Shown: positions 20,434-30,480 of the stretch, piece by piece
Numbering within the stretch: position 1 is the stretch's first letter
Layout of the letters: each line of letters starts with the position of its first letter
Assembly (NCBI GenBank): GCA_049487715.1
Contig: CP150562.1
Coordinates: 62,001-126,000 of the forward strand
Direction of reading: 5' to 3'
DNA from: Pycnococcus provasolii
Lineage: Eukaryota; Chlorophyta; Pseudoscourfieldiophyceae; Pseudoscourfieldiales
Length of the DNA: 64,000 nucleotides
Notes under the pieces: generated by a model
Database searches by the model: none
What the model was told of the DNA's origin: nothing
What the model saw: the letters and a program-made list of their open reading frames with translations, nothing else
Position numbers and translations under genes: made by a program

Positions 20434-22461
20434 TCACCGCAGGTTGTGCGGCGGCAGCGCGCAGCGCCACCTCAAGTTCTGCACGTCCACCTCGATGTCC
20501 AGCGGGTGCGTGTGCTGCTCGATGTGGTGCCTGAGCAGGCTGACATCCTTCGCGGCAATCAGGTCGCGGTCATTCACGCCGTCGTTCTTCGCCTCGGTTG
20601 CTCCGCCGTTCACGCACACGTCGTGCGCGTCAATCGCGGACGCGGTCACCAATCCGAGGTTCCTTAACACCACCAGCACGTCGCCGCGGCGTATGCACGT
20701 GCGATGGCACAGGTCGTGGATCGTGATGCCCTTTGGGTGCGTCGCCTGCAGCTCCTCGCAGACGGCTTTCGTCCAGTAGCTCAAGAAGCTGACGTACCCG
20801 AGGTCGCTCAGCGGCCGCTCGGGCGTTCCAATGAAGCGCGTCTTGCGTGCGAGCAGGTACGCGAGCGATATCAGGAGACGGCCGTACCGTTTCTTCTGGT
20901 GCTGCGGGAGCACGAGGAGGCAGCTCATCGTGTGCGTGTTTGGGCTCTCCTTGGAAAAGTAGCCGACGGCGCGGTACCCTGACGCGACGTCAAACTCGCA
21001 CAGCACGTAGAAGTAGAAGGACGCGACATCGTAGCAGAGCGTCTTGTGGTCCAAGAAGAGCTTGGCGAGCAGGCAGATGTTCTGGCAGTAGACGGGATTC
21101 TTCTTGCCATTCACCTCGAAGAGGCTTAGCGCGCGTCGGCCGTCGGGAGCCAAGTAGGATTCGGAGGAGGTTGTTGCCGTTGGAGGATTCGTCGTGCTAG
21201 CGACGAGAGGTTCCGTGTTGTGCCTGTAAATTTCGTCGCCAGGCGGGTGCCAGAGGTTGCACACGGCGCAGTGCGCATGCAGTGCGTCGCGCGTCTTCAT
21301 GTACTTGAAGCACCTCTCGCACACGTACAGCGAGGAGCTCTGGTACTCCGCGGGGTACGGCGAGTAGTACCACGTGTCGACTTCGTAGCGTCCCATTTCG
21401 AGGGACAGGATGGTTTTCACCTTTGGTGGTGGGTGGTGGTGTTGGTAGGTGGGTGCTGGTGGTGGATGGTGAGCGGTGGTGGTGGCGGTGGTGGCTGCAG
21501 CCCCCGTGTGGTGTCTCTCCGCCGACGGCGAGTTGTCAGCCATAATGCCCGGCGAAGGTGTGCGAACGCCTTCCACTGCCACGTGATGATCATCTCTTGC
21601 AGGTGACGACGACGAAGGTACTCCCGTTGCAGGAAGAGGACCAGCAGCAGCAGCAGCAGCAGCGTGGGTGGTGGTGGCGTGTGCAGCAGCAGCAGCAGCA
21701 TGGGTGGTGGTGGTGGTGGCGTGTGCAAGCTCAGAAACAGGCGACGAAGAATTGGGTGGTGGGTGCTGCTGCTGCTGCTGCTCTGTTGTGACGCCTTGTA
21801 AAGGTGGTGGCGGACCACCAGCGTGCCGACGCGCTCGTTTGCGTAAGTTTGGCTTCGAGGTGTTGTTGTTGTTGTTGTTATTGATGCTGTTTGGTTGGTG
21901 GTGGTGGTGGTGGTGGTGGTGGTGGTGGTGGTGGTGGTTGTCTTCGGCAGATGAGCTGCTGAGAGACGGCCCAAGTCGTTTTCGAATCTGCGAAGCGTCC
22001 ACCCACTCGTCCAGGCGGTGGTTGTAGTCTTCGTAGTGCACGTACAGCCGCGAGCCCGTCGGGCTGAGCGCAACAACCTCCGCGGCGTGTTCCGTCTGGT
22101 CGAAAGACGCCAGCACCAGCACGCGCGAGTTGATTGAGGGGGGGAAGCCAACAGCGGTATCTGCGAGGCGGCCGCCAGCCAGGAACCCCTGAGCAGGAGC
22201 AGAAGCAGTAGTGGCGCCTAGCATGTTGTTGTTGTTGTTGCTGTTGTTGTTGTTGTTGTTGTTGTGGCCAGGAGGAGTGGCAGCAGGCACCCTCCCTAGG
22301 CCGGATTCGTACTGAACCGGGGCAGGGTTATCACCTGGCACCTGGCCGGCATTACCAGCACCTGCCAAACCATTACCACCAGGAGCAGCAGCAGCAGCGG
22401 CAGCAATGGCCGCCGCAGGCACCGAAGACGCAGATGCAGGCAAGCCCGACATTCCAGCCAT
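20434..22461 (-). CDS. HAM1: MYST-family histone acetyltransferase (Esa1/Tip60/HAM type)
   Basis: 675 residues from the ATG at 22461. Order: Ala/Gly-rich start, Asn run (about 90-105), Tudor-knot/chromo domain (SRVLVLASF to HYEDYNHRLDEWV), a long low-complexity linker with His, Asn, Ala and Thr runs, then the MYST domain: C2HC finger CERCFKYMKTRDALHAHC, acetyl-CoA loop QKKRYGRLLISLAY and GTPERPLSDLG with the catalytic glutamate. It should acetylate histone H4 in a NuA4-like complex. The linker repeats are encoded by long GTG, GTT and GCA runs, clear microsatellites inside the gene. Confidence 0.92.
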   Translation of the reverse strand: MAGMSGLPASASSVPAAAIAAAAAAAPGGNGLAGAGNAGQVPGDNPAPVQYESGLGRVPAATPPGHNNNNNNNSNNNNNMLGATTASAPAQGFLAGGRLADTAVGFPPSINSRVLVLASFDQTEHAAEVVALSPTGSRLYVHYEDYNHRLDEWVDASQIRKRLGPSLSSSSAEDNHHHHHHHHHHHHHQPNSINNNNNNNTSKPNLRKRARRHAGGPPPPLQGVTTEQQQQQHPPPNSSSPVSELAHATTTTTHAAAAAAHATTTHAAAAAAAGPLPATGVPSSSSPARDDHHVAVEGVRTPSPGIMADNSPSAERHHTGAAATTATTTAHHPPPAPTYQHHHPPPKVKTILSLEMGRYEVDTWYYSPYPAEYQSSSLYVCERCFKYMKTRDALHAHCAVCNLWHPPGDEIYRHNTEPLVASTTNPPTATTSSESYLAPDGRRALSLFEVNGKKNPVYCQNICLLAKLFLDHKTLCYDVASFYFYVLCEFDVASGYRAVGYFSKESPNTHTMSCLLVLPQHQKKRYGRLLISLAYLLARKTRFIGTPERPLSDLGYVSFLSYWTKAVCEELQATHPKGITIHDLCHRTCIRRGDVLVVLRNLGLVTASAIDAHDVCVNGGATEAKNDGVNDRDLIAAKDVSLLRHHIEQHTHPLDIEVDVQNLRWRCALPPHNLR

Positions 22462-22594
22462 CCGGGCAAGGCCAGGCGGAAAAAGGACGAGGACGAGGGC
22501 GGAAGTTTCTTCTTTTTCCACAATCAGCAATCAGACGACGGGAGAGGAGAACAAAAACAGCTCCGAGGGACGAGGGCGACGTCGGGCGAACAGA

Positions 22595-22658
22595 CCCTAA
22601 CCCTAACCCTAACCCTAACCCTAATGGGGGGATTACCAAACCCTAACCCTAACCCTAA
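22595..22658 (+). repeat. Interstitial telomeric repeat tract
   Basis: Five perfect CCCTAA units (22595-22624), a short gap, then three more (22641-22658). It lies between the divergent MYST (start 22461) and RCC1-like copy B (start 22728) genes. Confidence 0.95.
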
Positions 22659-22727
22659 CGGGCTGTGCTATTTCCTACTTCTTCTTCCGTCAGTCGTCTG
22701 TCGCCGTCCTATCTGCTTCCTCCAAAC

Positions 22728-23633
22728 ATGGCCAACGTGGATCCCAACGAGGATGCCTGGGCGCTGCGAGACGACGCCATCGCCGTCTGGCGAGAATGGC
22801 TCGTCGTCGTGCACAAACCGCGACGACTCGCAATCGTCAAGGAGCGCGACGAGCAGCTTCGCATAACCACGTCGCGAGCCAACGCGAACATTGCAGCGGG
22901 TGGGAATCACTCGTTGGCGCTGCGAAGCAACGGCAACGTCGCGTGCTGGGGCTACAACGAGTTCGGCAAGGCGCCTCCCGACGGCATCGACGGTGACTTC
23001 GTCGCGATTTCTGCAGGTTGGCGGTTCTCGTTGACGTTGCGACGCGACGGCAGTGTCGCGTGCTGGGGCGACAACATCGACGGCCAGGCGCCTCCCGATG
23101 GCGTCGACGGTGACTTCGTCGCGATTTCTGCCGGTGGCGGTCACTCGCTGGCGCTGCAACGCAACGGCAGCATCGCGTGCTGGGGCTTGAACCTCTCCGG
23201 CCGGGCACCTCCCGACGGCATACAAGGTGACTTTGTCGCGGTCGCCGCGGGTGGCGCTCACTCGCTGGCGCTGCAACGCAACGGCAGCATCGCGTGCTGG
23301 GGCTACAACGAGGACGGCCAGGCGCCTCCGGACGGAATACAAGGTGACTTCGTCGCCATCGCCGCGGGTCACGCTCACTCGCTGGCGATCCGACGCGACG
23401 GCAGCATCGCGTGCTGGGGACGCAACAACGACGGCCAAGCGCCTCCGGACGGCATACAAGGCGACTTCGTCGCCATCGCTGCGGGTTTCATGCACTCTCT
23501 GGCGATCCGACGCGACGGCAGTATTGCGTGCTGGGGCGGCAACTACTTTGGTGAGGCGCCGACTCCAGAAGACGACAGCTACGCCACTCTCAGCGCCAAC
23601 TTTCCTTTCATGACCGATGTACACATCCTGTAA
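22728..23633 (+). CDS. RCC1-like repeat protein (intact copy B)
   Basis: 301 residues from the ATG at 22728 (CAAACATGG context). The N-terminus (residues 1-55) is helical, with WREWLVVVHKPRRL and a basic/acidic stretch shared in outline with the other two copies. Then seven RCC1-type units of about 38 residues with consensus GDFVAIAAG..HSLALRR.GS.ACWG. They should form a beta-propeller. Function unknown; the family resembles bacterial and protist BNR/RCC1 proteins more than true RCC1. The final unit is degenerate (EAPTPEDDSYATL). It is the only one of three copies in this window with one uninterrupted frame. Confidence 0.75.
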   Translation: MANVDPNEDAWALRDDAIAVWREWLVVVHKPRRLAIVKERDEQLRITTSRANANIAAGGNHSLALRSNGNVACWGYNEFGKAPPDGIDGDFVAISAGWRFSLTLRRDGSVACWGDNIDGQAPPDGVDGDFVAISAGGGHSLALQRNGSIACWGLNLSGRAPPDGIQGDFVAVAAGGAHSLALQRNGSIACWGYNEDGQAPPDGIQGDFVAIAAGHAHSLAIRRDGSIACWGRNNDGQAPPDGIQGDFVAIAAGFMHSLAIRRDGSIACWGGNYFGEAPTPEDDSYATLSANFPFMTDVHIL

Positions 23634-23864
23634 CTTAACTAGTCGTTGTAATAATTTTGCCACGTTGTTGTGGTTGCTGAACGATCATCTCCATGCTAAC
23701 GACCAGATGCGCGATGTGCTGCTAACCCAAATCTGTGTTTTGGGCGCGCTCCAGATGCCTCGGGCTATGTGGGTTACCCAAACGTTAGGCACTTTTAGGT
23801 GGTTCTTATTACACGTGTATAATGACTGAATGCAGTGCAGGACGTTCGACGAAGGGGTCATGGT

Positions 23865-25491
23865 TTAACTCAGAGACCTCGCCTTCACGACGTTCCTCCT
23901 CACGCCCGTCAGCTCGCCGCCGTACCCTTCGCCCTTCTGCTCCTTCGCAGCTGACACAACCTGGCCCTTGCGACGCACCGTCGCCTTCTCGTACGAAAGG
24001 CGGTGCTTCTTTCGCGGATTTTTCGCGTCGCGCTTGCGATGCGGCGTGAGGCCGCGATTCTTCTGAATTTCGCGAGAGATTTTCCTTCGTCCATCCTCGC
24101 CGTCGACGACAGCCGGAGCGAGAGGCGGAAGCGTCTGCCGCGGCCCGTTGCGCTCCTCGCGCTTGTCGCGCTTTCGCTTCGCACCCGCCGCCGCCGCGGC
24201 GTACATCTCGTCCATCGTGCCAACCCCACGCGCCGCGCGAGCAGCCTCCGCATCCTCCGCGGCGCGCGCCTCGCGCGCCGAGCGCCTCGCAAGCATGTCG
24301 TCGTGCTGCGCACGTCGCTCGTCCGCCGACGCGCGCCTCGGCGCATCGTCGTCGCCACCACGCGCACGCTTCGTGCGCCTGGACAGGCTGGGATCCACGC
24401 CAAGCGCAAAGGCATCGCGCACGCGCGTCGTTTCGTTCGACTTCATGTTCGCGAGCAGGGCGTCGACGCCCTCGCTAAAGTCGTCGAGGCGTGCGCGACG
24501 TGCCATCCGCTCAGCTGCACGAGCGCGCCCCTTTTCTTTGCGCGTGAGCGGTATGCGGCTCATGAGCTCCTCCTCCACGGCGGCTCTCTTCTCCTGCCGT
24601 CGCTTCTCTCGCAGGGCAAAGCCCTGCAGTGCGTGATTCGACGCGGCGCCGTCCGTGGCGGCTTCCGTAGGCTTGGCCAGAAGCTCGTCCGCAAGCTCTC
24701 TGGCGAGCGAGATTTTGTTGTTGAGGAGCTGCTTGTTTCTGGGTGCTGTAGAGGGTTGAGCTGTTGCTTTCTTCTTCTTTTTGGAGGAGTCGGAGTCGGA
24801 GTCGGAGTTGGCTTCAGCGTCGGAGTCGGAGTTGGCTTCAGAGTCGGAGTTGGCTCCAGCTCTCCTTCTTGTGCCGGGCGCCGATCCCGCCTCCAAAGCG
24901 GCGAGGTAGTCGTCCACCGAAAGCGTTGCCGACGTTGGAGGCGGCTGGTGGTGTGCCGCGCCATTCGAGTCCGGTTCGTCCATCGTCGCGCGGCGAAGCT
25001 TGGGTGGTCGATACGCCTTCCTGTCGTCGCCGTCGCCATTGTCCTCGTCGTCGTCGTCATCCTGCGCCACAAGCATGGACAGATTCGGCGCGGCAATCGT
25101 AGATGCCTTGGCAACCCCCTCCGCGGCATCCAGCAGGCGACGCACCTGAGGCTGGATCTTCTTTTCCAAAGAGCGACACCGTTCGAGATATTTGCGCAGC
25201 TCGACGAGACGCGCGACGACTGGATGCGTCGGCGGCGGCGGCTGTTTCGACTCCGCCTGCAGGAGTGCAAAAAATGATACGTGCGCGCAGTAAGCCATCA
25301 GCAGCAGATTGCGCGCCTCCAGGAGGGCTAGTGGAGGTGTGTTTGCATTTGTAGTCATTTGTAGTTTTGTGAGCAGAGGCTGGAGATGAGTTCGCGACTC
25401 GTCGGAAGCCTGCGTGAGCTCTTTCAGGAGAGAGGGAAGGACGGAGGAGGAGGAGGGGTCGGAGGAGGGGTCGGAGAGGTCTTCGTCGTCT

Positions 25492-25531
<40 letters not shown>

Positions 25532-26105
25532 TTGCCACGCCAAAGTCGGAAGTGTCGTAGCGTCGTGCGTCGGCGTCGCGGAGTCGTCTTGCCTCGCGCT
25601 CTTCCATATCAAGACCTTGTTCCGAGTCTTCTTCGGAGTCTGAGTGGTAGTACACCTGCTTCTTTCGACCCCATTCATTCTGGTTGTTATCATCCTCTGA
25701 GTCTTCTTCTTCTGATGAGGAGGAGTCGTCTGCTGTGCTTCTTTTGCGCCGTTCTTTCATGAGGCGGTCTGCCGACTCCATCTTCTTCAAAAGGACAGAA
25801 GACTTTGCCTTTGGCTGTTGCGACTGCTGAGGGTGCGTTGAGGGTGGTTCATCTTCTTCCTCCTCCTCGGAGTCCTCCTCCTCTTCGTCTTCTTCATCTG
25901 AGAAGTCCATCACCGCCTGGTCGTCGTCAAGCTCCTCCGAATCCGAATTCTTATCATTCTCGTCGTCATCGCCCAAACCTGCGAGGAGGCTCTTCTGCGC
26001 AAGACGCGAAGCGTGAAACGCCGAGACGTCGTCCGAGGAGGGCATATTGCCTGAGACAGCCTGAGGGGGCGTGCGCGACGTGCGTCGGCCCGTGCGCGTG
26101 CGCAT
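23865..26105 (-). CDS. UTP3: SAS10/UTP3 small-subunit processome protein
   Basis: 746 residues from the ATG at 26105. Very acidic N-terminal third with Asp/Glu/Ser runs (one Asp run is a GAC/GAT microsatellite near 25495-25530). Sas10/Utp3/C1D domain in the middle (LLKELTQASDESRTHLQPLL through LEARNLLLMAYCAHV), and the diagnostic C-terminal Sas10 block NRGLTPHRKRDAKNPRKKHR and GYGGELTGVRR. It acts in nucleolar 18S rRNA maturation. It is paired divergently with ribosomal protein eS12. Confidence 0.92.
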
Positions 26106-26167
26106 ATTTGCAGTAAGCAGCCTTGGAGAATGGCGGCGGGGAGGAGAAGAAGAACAAAGCGCCGCCA

Positions 26168-26197
26168 CCTAACCCTAACCCTAACCCTAACCCTAAC
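26168..26197 (+). repeat. Interstitial telomeric repeat tract
   Basis: Four full CCCTAA units plus partial ones, 63 bases upstream of the UTP3 ATG, in the divergent spacer shared with the eS12 gene. In land plants, short telomere-like boxes occur in promoters of ribosome-related genes; both neighbours here are such genes. Confidence 0.9.
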
Positions 26198-26514
26198 GCA
26201 ATTCCCGCAAGATGTCAAAAGTAGGGGTTTCCAAAAAAAAACAGGAACATTGTAGGTAGGGGTTAGCTCAGGTGCCAAGTTCACGGGGAGGGAAGGAAGG
26301 GGAAAGGCGCCGCCGCCCCCCTCTGCCGCTGCCCCTCTGCCGCTGTTCCCCCCCCCCGCCCTTTTCCTGCTCATTCTCCGATCACCACAGGTGCGAGGCT
26401 CGTACTTTACGCTCACCTTTTTCTTTCGAGAAGAAGCAAGTACCTGCGCGAGGACCACCACATCCTTACTCTACTCCAGCAACAACCCCTTTCTTTTTTT
26501 AGCTCAGCAGCATA

Positions 26515-26940
26515 ATGGCGGACGAAGAAACACCCATGGAGACGGAAGTTCCCGAGGAGCCGGCGGCGGACGAACCGCTCGACCTCAACGGTGCGCTGCA
26601 GATGGTCCTCAAGAAGGCGCTCGCGCACGACGGACTCGCGCGCGGAATCAACGAGTGCGTCAAGGCGATCGAGCGTGGACAGGGACAGCTCTGCGTGCTC
26701 GCGCAGGACTGCAACCAGCCTGACTACGTCAAGCTTGTCGAGGGACTCTGCAAGGAGTACAACGTCAACCTCATCGCCGTGCCCAGCAACGAGACGCTCG
26801 GCGAGTGGGCGGGACTCTGCAAGATCGACGCCGAGGGAAACCCGCGCAAGATTGTCAAGTGCTCCGTCTGCGTCGTGCGCGACTACGGCGAGGAGACGCG
26901 TGGACTTGCCGTGCTCAACGAGACGCTCAAGGAGAAGTAA
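26515..26940 (+). CDS. RPS12: 40S ribosomal protein eS12
   Basis: 141 residues, normal family length. Acidic N-terminal extension, then LNGALQMVLKKALAHDGLAR, LCVLAQDCNQPDYVKLVEGL and the C-terminal VVRDYGEET, all diagnostic of eS12 (an L7Ae-fold protein of the small subunit). Codon use is strongly biased (CTC, AAG, CGC, GAG), as expected for a highly expressed gene. The ATG at 26515 follows AGCAGCATA, after a T-rich leader. Confidence 0.96.
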   Translation: MADEETPMETEVPEEPAADEPLDLNGALQMVLKKALAHDGLARGINECVKAIERGQGQLCVLAQDCNQPDYVKLVEGLCKEYNVNLIAVPSNETLGEWAGLCKIDAEGNPRKIVKCSVCVVRDYGEETRGLAVLNETLKEK

Positions 26941-27289
26941 AGGCGATGCAGCCGCTGCTTTTCCCAAAAAGGGTTGTGTTTGTGTGATACGGTGTGTCTC
27001 TTCACATGCCTTTTTATTTGTTGAAAAAGCAGAAGCGGATGTTGGCTAACGTTGGCTGCTGAGGGAAAAGAGAGGATGCTTTTGTTCTTTGTTTTTTCCT
27101 TTTTGTTGGGTGCAACGGCCGTACTAGGATGCTTCTGTGGGCAAATGAATGAATATGTGTGTAACTACCATCCACAAATGCAATTTATTGAGAGAAACAA
27201 ACAAACGTATATAAAGAAGTCTGAATCTGAATCTATACGAAAGTAGTAGTATAAATAAAATTGATATAAAAAAAGAATGCTAGTTACCT

Positions 27290-27805
27290 TTACTGCGCAG
27301 CGGGCGGTGGCCGGTACTCCGGAGGTGGGCCATCGTGAAGCGTGCTGTACGTCTCACCACCACCACCACCACCACCACCCATGCCCGTGCTGCCACCAAA
27401 CACCATGCCTGCACCCTTGTTTCGCGCGTCGCCAGCCACCGTCGTGAAGAGCGCCACCTTTGACGCAAGGTTGAGAACCGCCATCGCCAAGCTGAACTTC
27501 GATGCGTGAAAGACGAGGCTCTCCGCGCAGAAGAGAGAAGCGATGTCGACGAGCGCACTCACCGCATAGGCGCGCTGGTGAAGGTCTGCGACGACGAGGT
27601 TAAAGTTCTCCGAAACGTTCAGCAGAGAGAGCGCCGAGAGAGCGAGCTGTGTTTGGTTCGCAAGCGTGAAGGCGCCGTACGCGGACGTCCACGGCGCCAA
27701 GAGCGAGAGCAGGTACAGGAAGAAGTGAAGCGTGGTAACGGACGTGATGGACGTGAACGGTGACGAGGAGGAGGAGGCGGAGGGGTTGAAGTTGCTGAAC
27801 ATCAT
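27290..27805 (-). CDS. Small polytopic membrane protein, unknown
   Basis: 171 residues with about three to four hydrophobic segments between residues 18 and 120 and a Gly/Pro-rich C-terminal tail (MGGGGGGGG from a GGT repeat, ending in PPPEYRPPPAAQ). Two adjacent ATGs (27805, 27802). The overall plan (four-helix bundle, no long loops) resembles MARVEL-like or tetraspan proteins but no family motif is visible. Its start lies only 40 bases from the outer end of the left inverted-repeat arm, so its promoter is within the duplicated DNA. Confidence 0.6.
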   Translation of the reverse strand: MMFSNFNPSASSSSSPFTSITSVTTLHFFLYLLSLLAPWTSAYGAFTLANQTQLALSALSLLNVSENFNLVVADLHQRAYAVSALVDIASLFCAESLVFHASKFSLAMAVLNLASKVALFTTVAGDARNKGAGMVFGGSTGMGGGGGGGGETYSTLHDGPPPEYRPPPAAQ

Positions 27806-27844
27806 CTTCTTGAGTGAGTGAGCTGTAAAATAATTTTTGGTTCA

Positions 27845-30328
27845 AGCGCAACTAGTTGGCGGCAAGTTGTCGAGACTGCTGCTCGCTCGCTCGCTGCTCG
27901 TGAAAAACGCCCGAACGTCCGAAGACGAAAAGAAAACACGTTCGGCAGGTAGACAGAAGAGAAGAGAAGATGCGCCAAAAACAAAATGAAATGACAAGGC
28001 AGCAGATGTATGTTGGTTGCTAGTCCCGCACGCAAAGAGTTCAACCAAGACAGCAGTGCGCAAATGCAATATTGTGGCACTTAGTGTTTCGGGGTTAGTG
28101 GCAATAATGCTCTGAAGATGGCGGTTCGATTCCGCCCAGCCTCTGTTTGATTTTCATCAAAGAGTGAAAGAATTTTCACATCTTCATCCCTTTTTTAAAT
28201 ACGGCGAGGCTGTCGTATAAAATTGCGTGGTTAGTACATCAGATTGTGGTACCGACCTTGTTAACGGTTATTAACACACCTTTTTTTTTTGCGCGAGCGT
28301 TCAAGTGTGAGCGTGCGTGGGAAATACGTGACGAGGTGAGTATGACGACAAGGAGCTCGAGCATTTGTTGATCAGAAAGCGGAACATAACTATGGCAGAT
28401 TGGCAGGGTGATATCCTGATATCCTCAGTTTCCGACCAAATGCTACGACCAAATTGGGGGGGATTTCGCCCCCGCGCCGTAGTAAGTTCAGGTTGTGCGA
28501 AAAACCTGAACTGCTCAGGCCTTGGACCGACCGCTCGTCGCGTGACGGACCATCCACCACGTTCATGTGAGACACCTTGTCATGCAGCCCGGCGACGTCG
28601 CGCGCAAGCTCTTCGCGCAAATCGACCTTAACGGCGACGGCGTGCTCTCGGCTCAAGAAACGCGCGCGTATTTGGAACGCAACGGCGAAGAAGAGCTCGG
28701 GAACGCCATCTTCGCGCAGCTCGACGTCGACGGAGACGGCGTTGTCACGCTCGAAGAGTTTCTGCAAGGGTTCGGCAAAATGAGAAACAAGCTCGCGAAA
28801 GTAGTTGACAAGAGTTCGCCGGTGTTTCGCGCAGTGTCGCTAGAGTGGCTCGAGCAGCTCGTGCAAGATAACGCAGGGACGACGCACAGCTGGGAGGTGG
28901 GCAAGGAGTTCATGAATGAGGAGGATGGCGGTGGTCAGGACGGGACGTTGACTGTGACGCCTGAGAATCTCGAAATGCACCGCACAAAGCGACGCGCGGC
29001 TGAGAAAGCAAAGAGCGGTAAGCCTGTGCCCGTGACGTACCATGAGATACCTTTCGAGCACATGTACACGACGGACATCGTTGAGTGCTTCGTGCGCTCG
29101 CTCGCACGGACAGAGCACAAGAGTTACGCGCAAGCGAAGAACCTACCTGTCGGCACGCCGACGTACTTCATATCGCACGCTTGGAGTAGCCGGTTTGTGG
29201 ACCTTGTGGAAAGCGTGGCGTCTGCACTTGCGGGTGCTGCGAAGAACGATACGTTCGTTTGGCTTGACATATTCGCCATCAACCAGGACGATACAGGTGG
29301 TGTGTTTTCAGCCATGGCTGAGCTCGACGACGGCCGCACGCTCGCTGGTACGATTGCGACGTCGCGCGCAACGCTCGTCGTGCTGGATAAAGATCGCGTC
29401 ATTCCGTTGACGAGGTTGTGGTGCCTGTACGAGATCGGGTCGACACCACCGCAGAAGCTGCAACTCGTGACGCACGGCTTCTCGGAAAAAGACGTGTCGC
29501 AGCATATTCGCAGCATCGACGCGGAGACGGCGCTGTGCTTTTCGCCCGCGGACAAGGAGATGATTCACGGCGAAATCACGGGCAAATTTAAGTTTAAGAG
29601 CATGAAGCACTTCACGGAGGAGCTTAAGCTGCGTTTCATGCTCCGTCCGATGAGCTACGAGTCTGATTTGCAGGCGTTGCGAGAACGTGGGCAGAGCAAC
29701 GAGTACCAGTTGGACGAGCTGCGTGCACATGTGACTGTGACTGGTGGACGTCTTGCATGCGTTGTTGGCGGACCAGGAGAGGGCAAGTCGAGTGTGGCTG
29801 CGGCGGCCCTCGACTTGGTTCACGCGTCACACTTCTGCAAACGTGCGGACGTCAGGCGCCAGGACGTGCTTGAGATGGTGAGGTCGCTTGGCTTTCAGCT
29901 TGGTCAAAAGTTTGACGTTGTTCGCGAATGCTTGATTGATCTGGAGGAAGAGACGGCGGCAAAGGCGCTCGTCGACCCGGATGTTGCGGTGAATGCGCTT
30001 TTGGTGAAACCGCTGAAAAAGCTTGCTAAAATTCAAAAGCATGCGGTGATTTTGCTGGATGCGCTCGACGAGGCGGACGATGACCGGCACATCTCCAATG
30101 CTGCAGTCGGGTTGCTTCGGCATCTCGCTCGCGATGCGCGCTCGAGTGTTTCTGTGCTTGTGACGACGCGCCCAGATGCGGATGGTGACTATCCTCGTCG
30201 ACGCGTGCTGGAGCACGATTGGGAGGGTGGCATACGCGTGATGGAGCCTGCACAGGTTCTTGGACCGGCCTCGGTGGAAGTGGAAAAGGAGGAGAGTCGC
30301 CTTCCAGGACCCTGGGAAGAGGCGATGC
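27845..30328 (+). repeat. Left arm of 2.48-kb inverted repeat
   Basis: Matches the reverse complement of 35130-37610; position x pairs with 65458-x over most of its length. Differences seen: three extra bases at about 27859-27865 in this arm, a cluster of five substitutions at about 29587-29600, and one mismatch at 30324. It contains a permuted tRNA-His and the first 1.75 kb of an NLR-like gene. Confidence 0.95.
28109..28248 (+). tRNA. Circularly permuted tRNA-His (GTG), left copy
   Basis: The 3' half comes first: GC of the anticodon loop (28109-28110), stem TCTGA (28111-28115), variable AGAT, T arm GGCGG-TTCGATT-CCGCC (28120-28136), acceptor CAGCCTC (28137-28143). After a 62-base spacer comes the 5' half: acceptor GAGGCTG (28206-28212, 7/7 pairs), TC, D arm GTAT...GTAC (28215-28237), stem TCAGA (28239-28243) and loop TTGTG (28244-28248) with anticodon GTG. 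Joined, the anticodon loop is TTGTGGC. The D arm shares TCGTATA and GTGGTTAGTAC with eukaryotic tRNA-His but has seven extra bases between them, perhaps a tiny intron. No 5' half is found upstream, excluding a conventional gene. Confidence 0.82.
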
Positions 30329-30480
30329 CTTTATTGAGACTGTACCTGCGACGGATCCCCATTTCTCCCCTAATAGTCGACCCCGTTCGCGAAGCTGCTC
30401 GACCTGTGCCCCAAGGTTCGTTTTCCGCGCCCACGCACGCCCGTTTGGTGTTAGGTCATTTCCCGAAATGGCGCCCATAA
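28582..30480 (+). pseudogene. Truncated EF-hand/TIR-like/NACHT gene copy
   Basis: From the ATG at 28582 this is nearly identical to the first 583 residues of the complete gene on the other arm: two EF-hands, the SHAW/TIR-like domain and the P-loop NTPase with GGPGEGKSS and LLDALDEADD. Homology stops at 30328. The frame then runs on through unrelated DNA for about 50 residues to 30480, overlapping the first 13 bases of DDI1 in another frame. All WD40 repeats and the C-terminal half are missing. It could still produce a truncated TIR-like/NACHT protein, so it is not proven dead. One residue cluster differs: FKFKSM here, FGFASM in the full copy. Confidence 0.8.

Noticed and set aside
28081-28145. 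Conventional tRNA ending at 28143
   Set aside because: No sequence upstream can pair with the CAGCCTC acceptor strand or supply a D arm in place; the matching 5' half lies downstream, so a permuted gene is the better reading.
30329-30480. C-terminal 50 residues of the truncated NLR copy as a real domain
   Set aside because: They come from DDI1 upstream DNA after the homology break and have no counterpart in the full gene.
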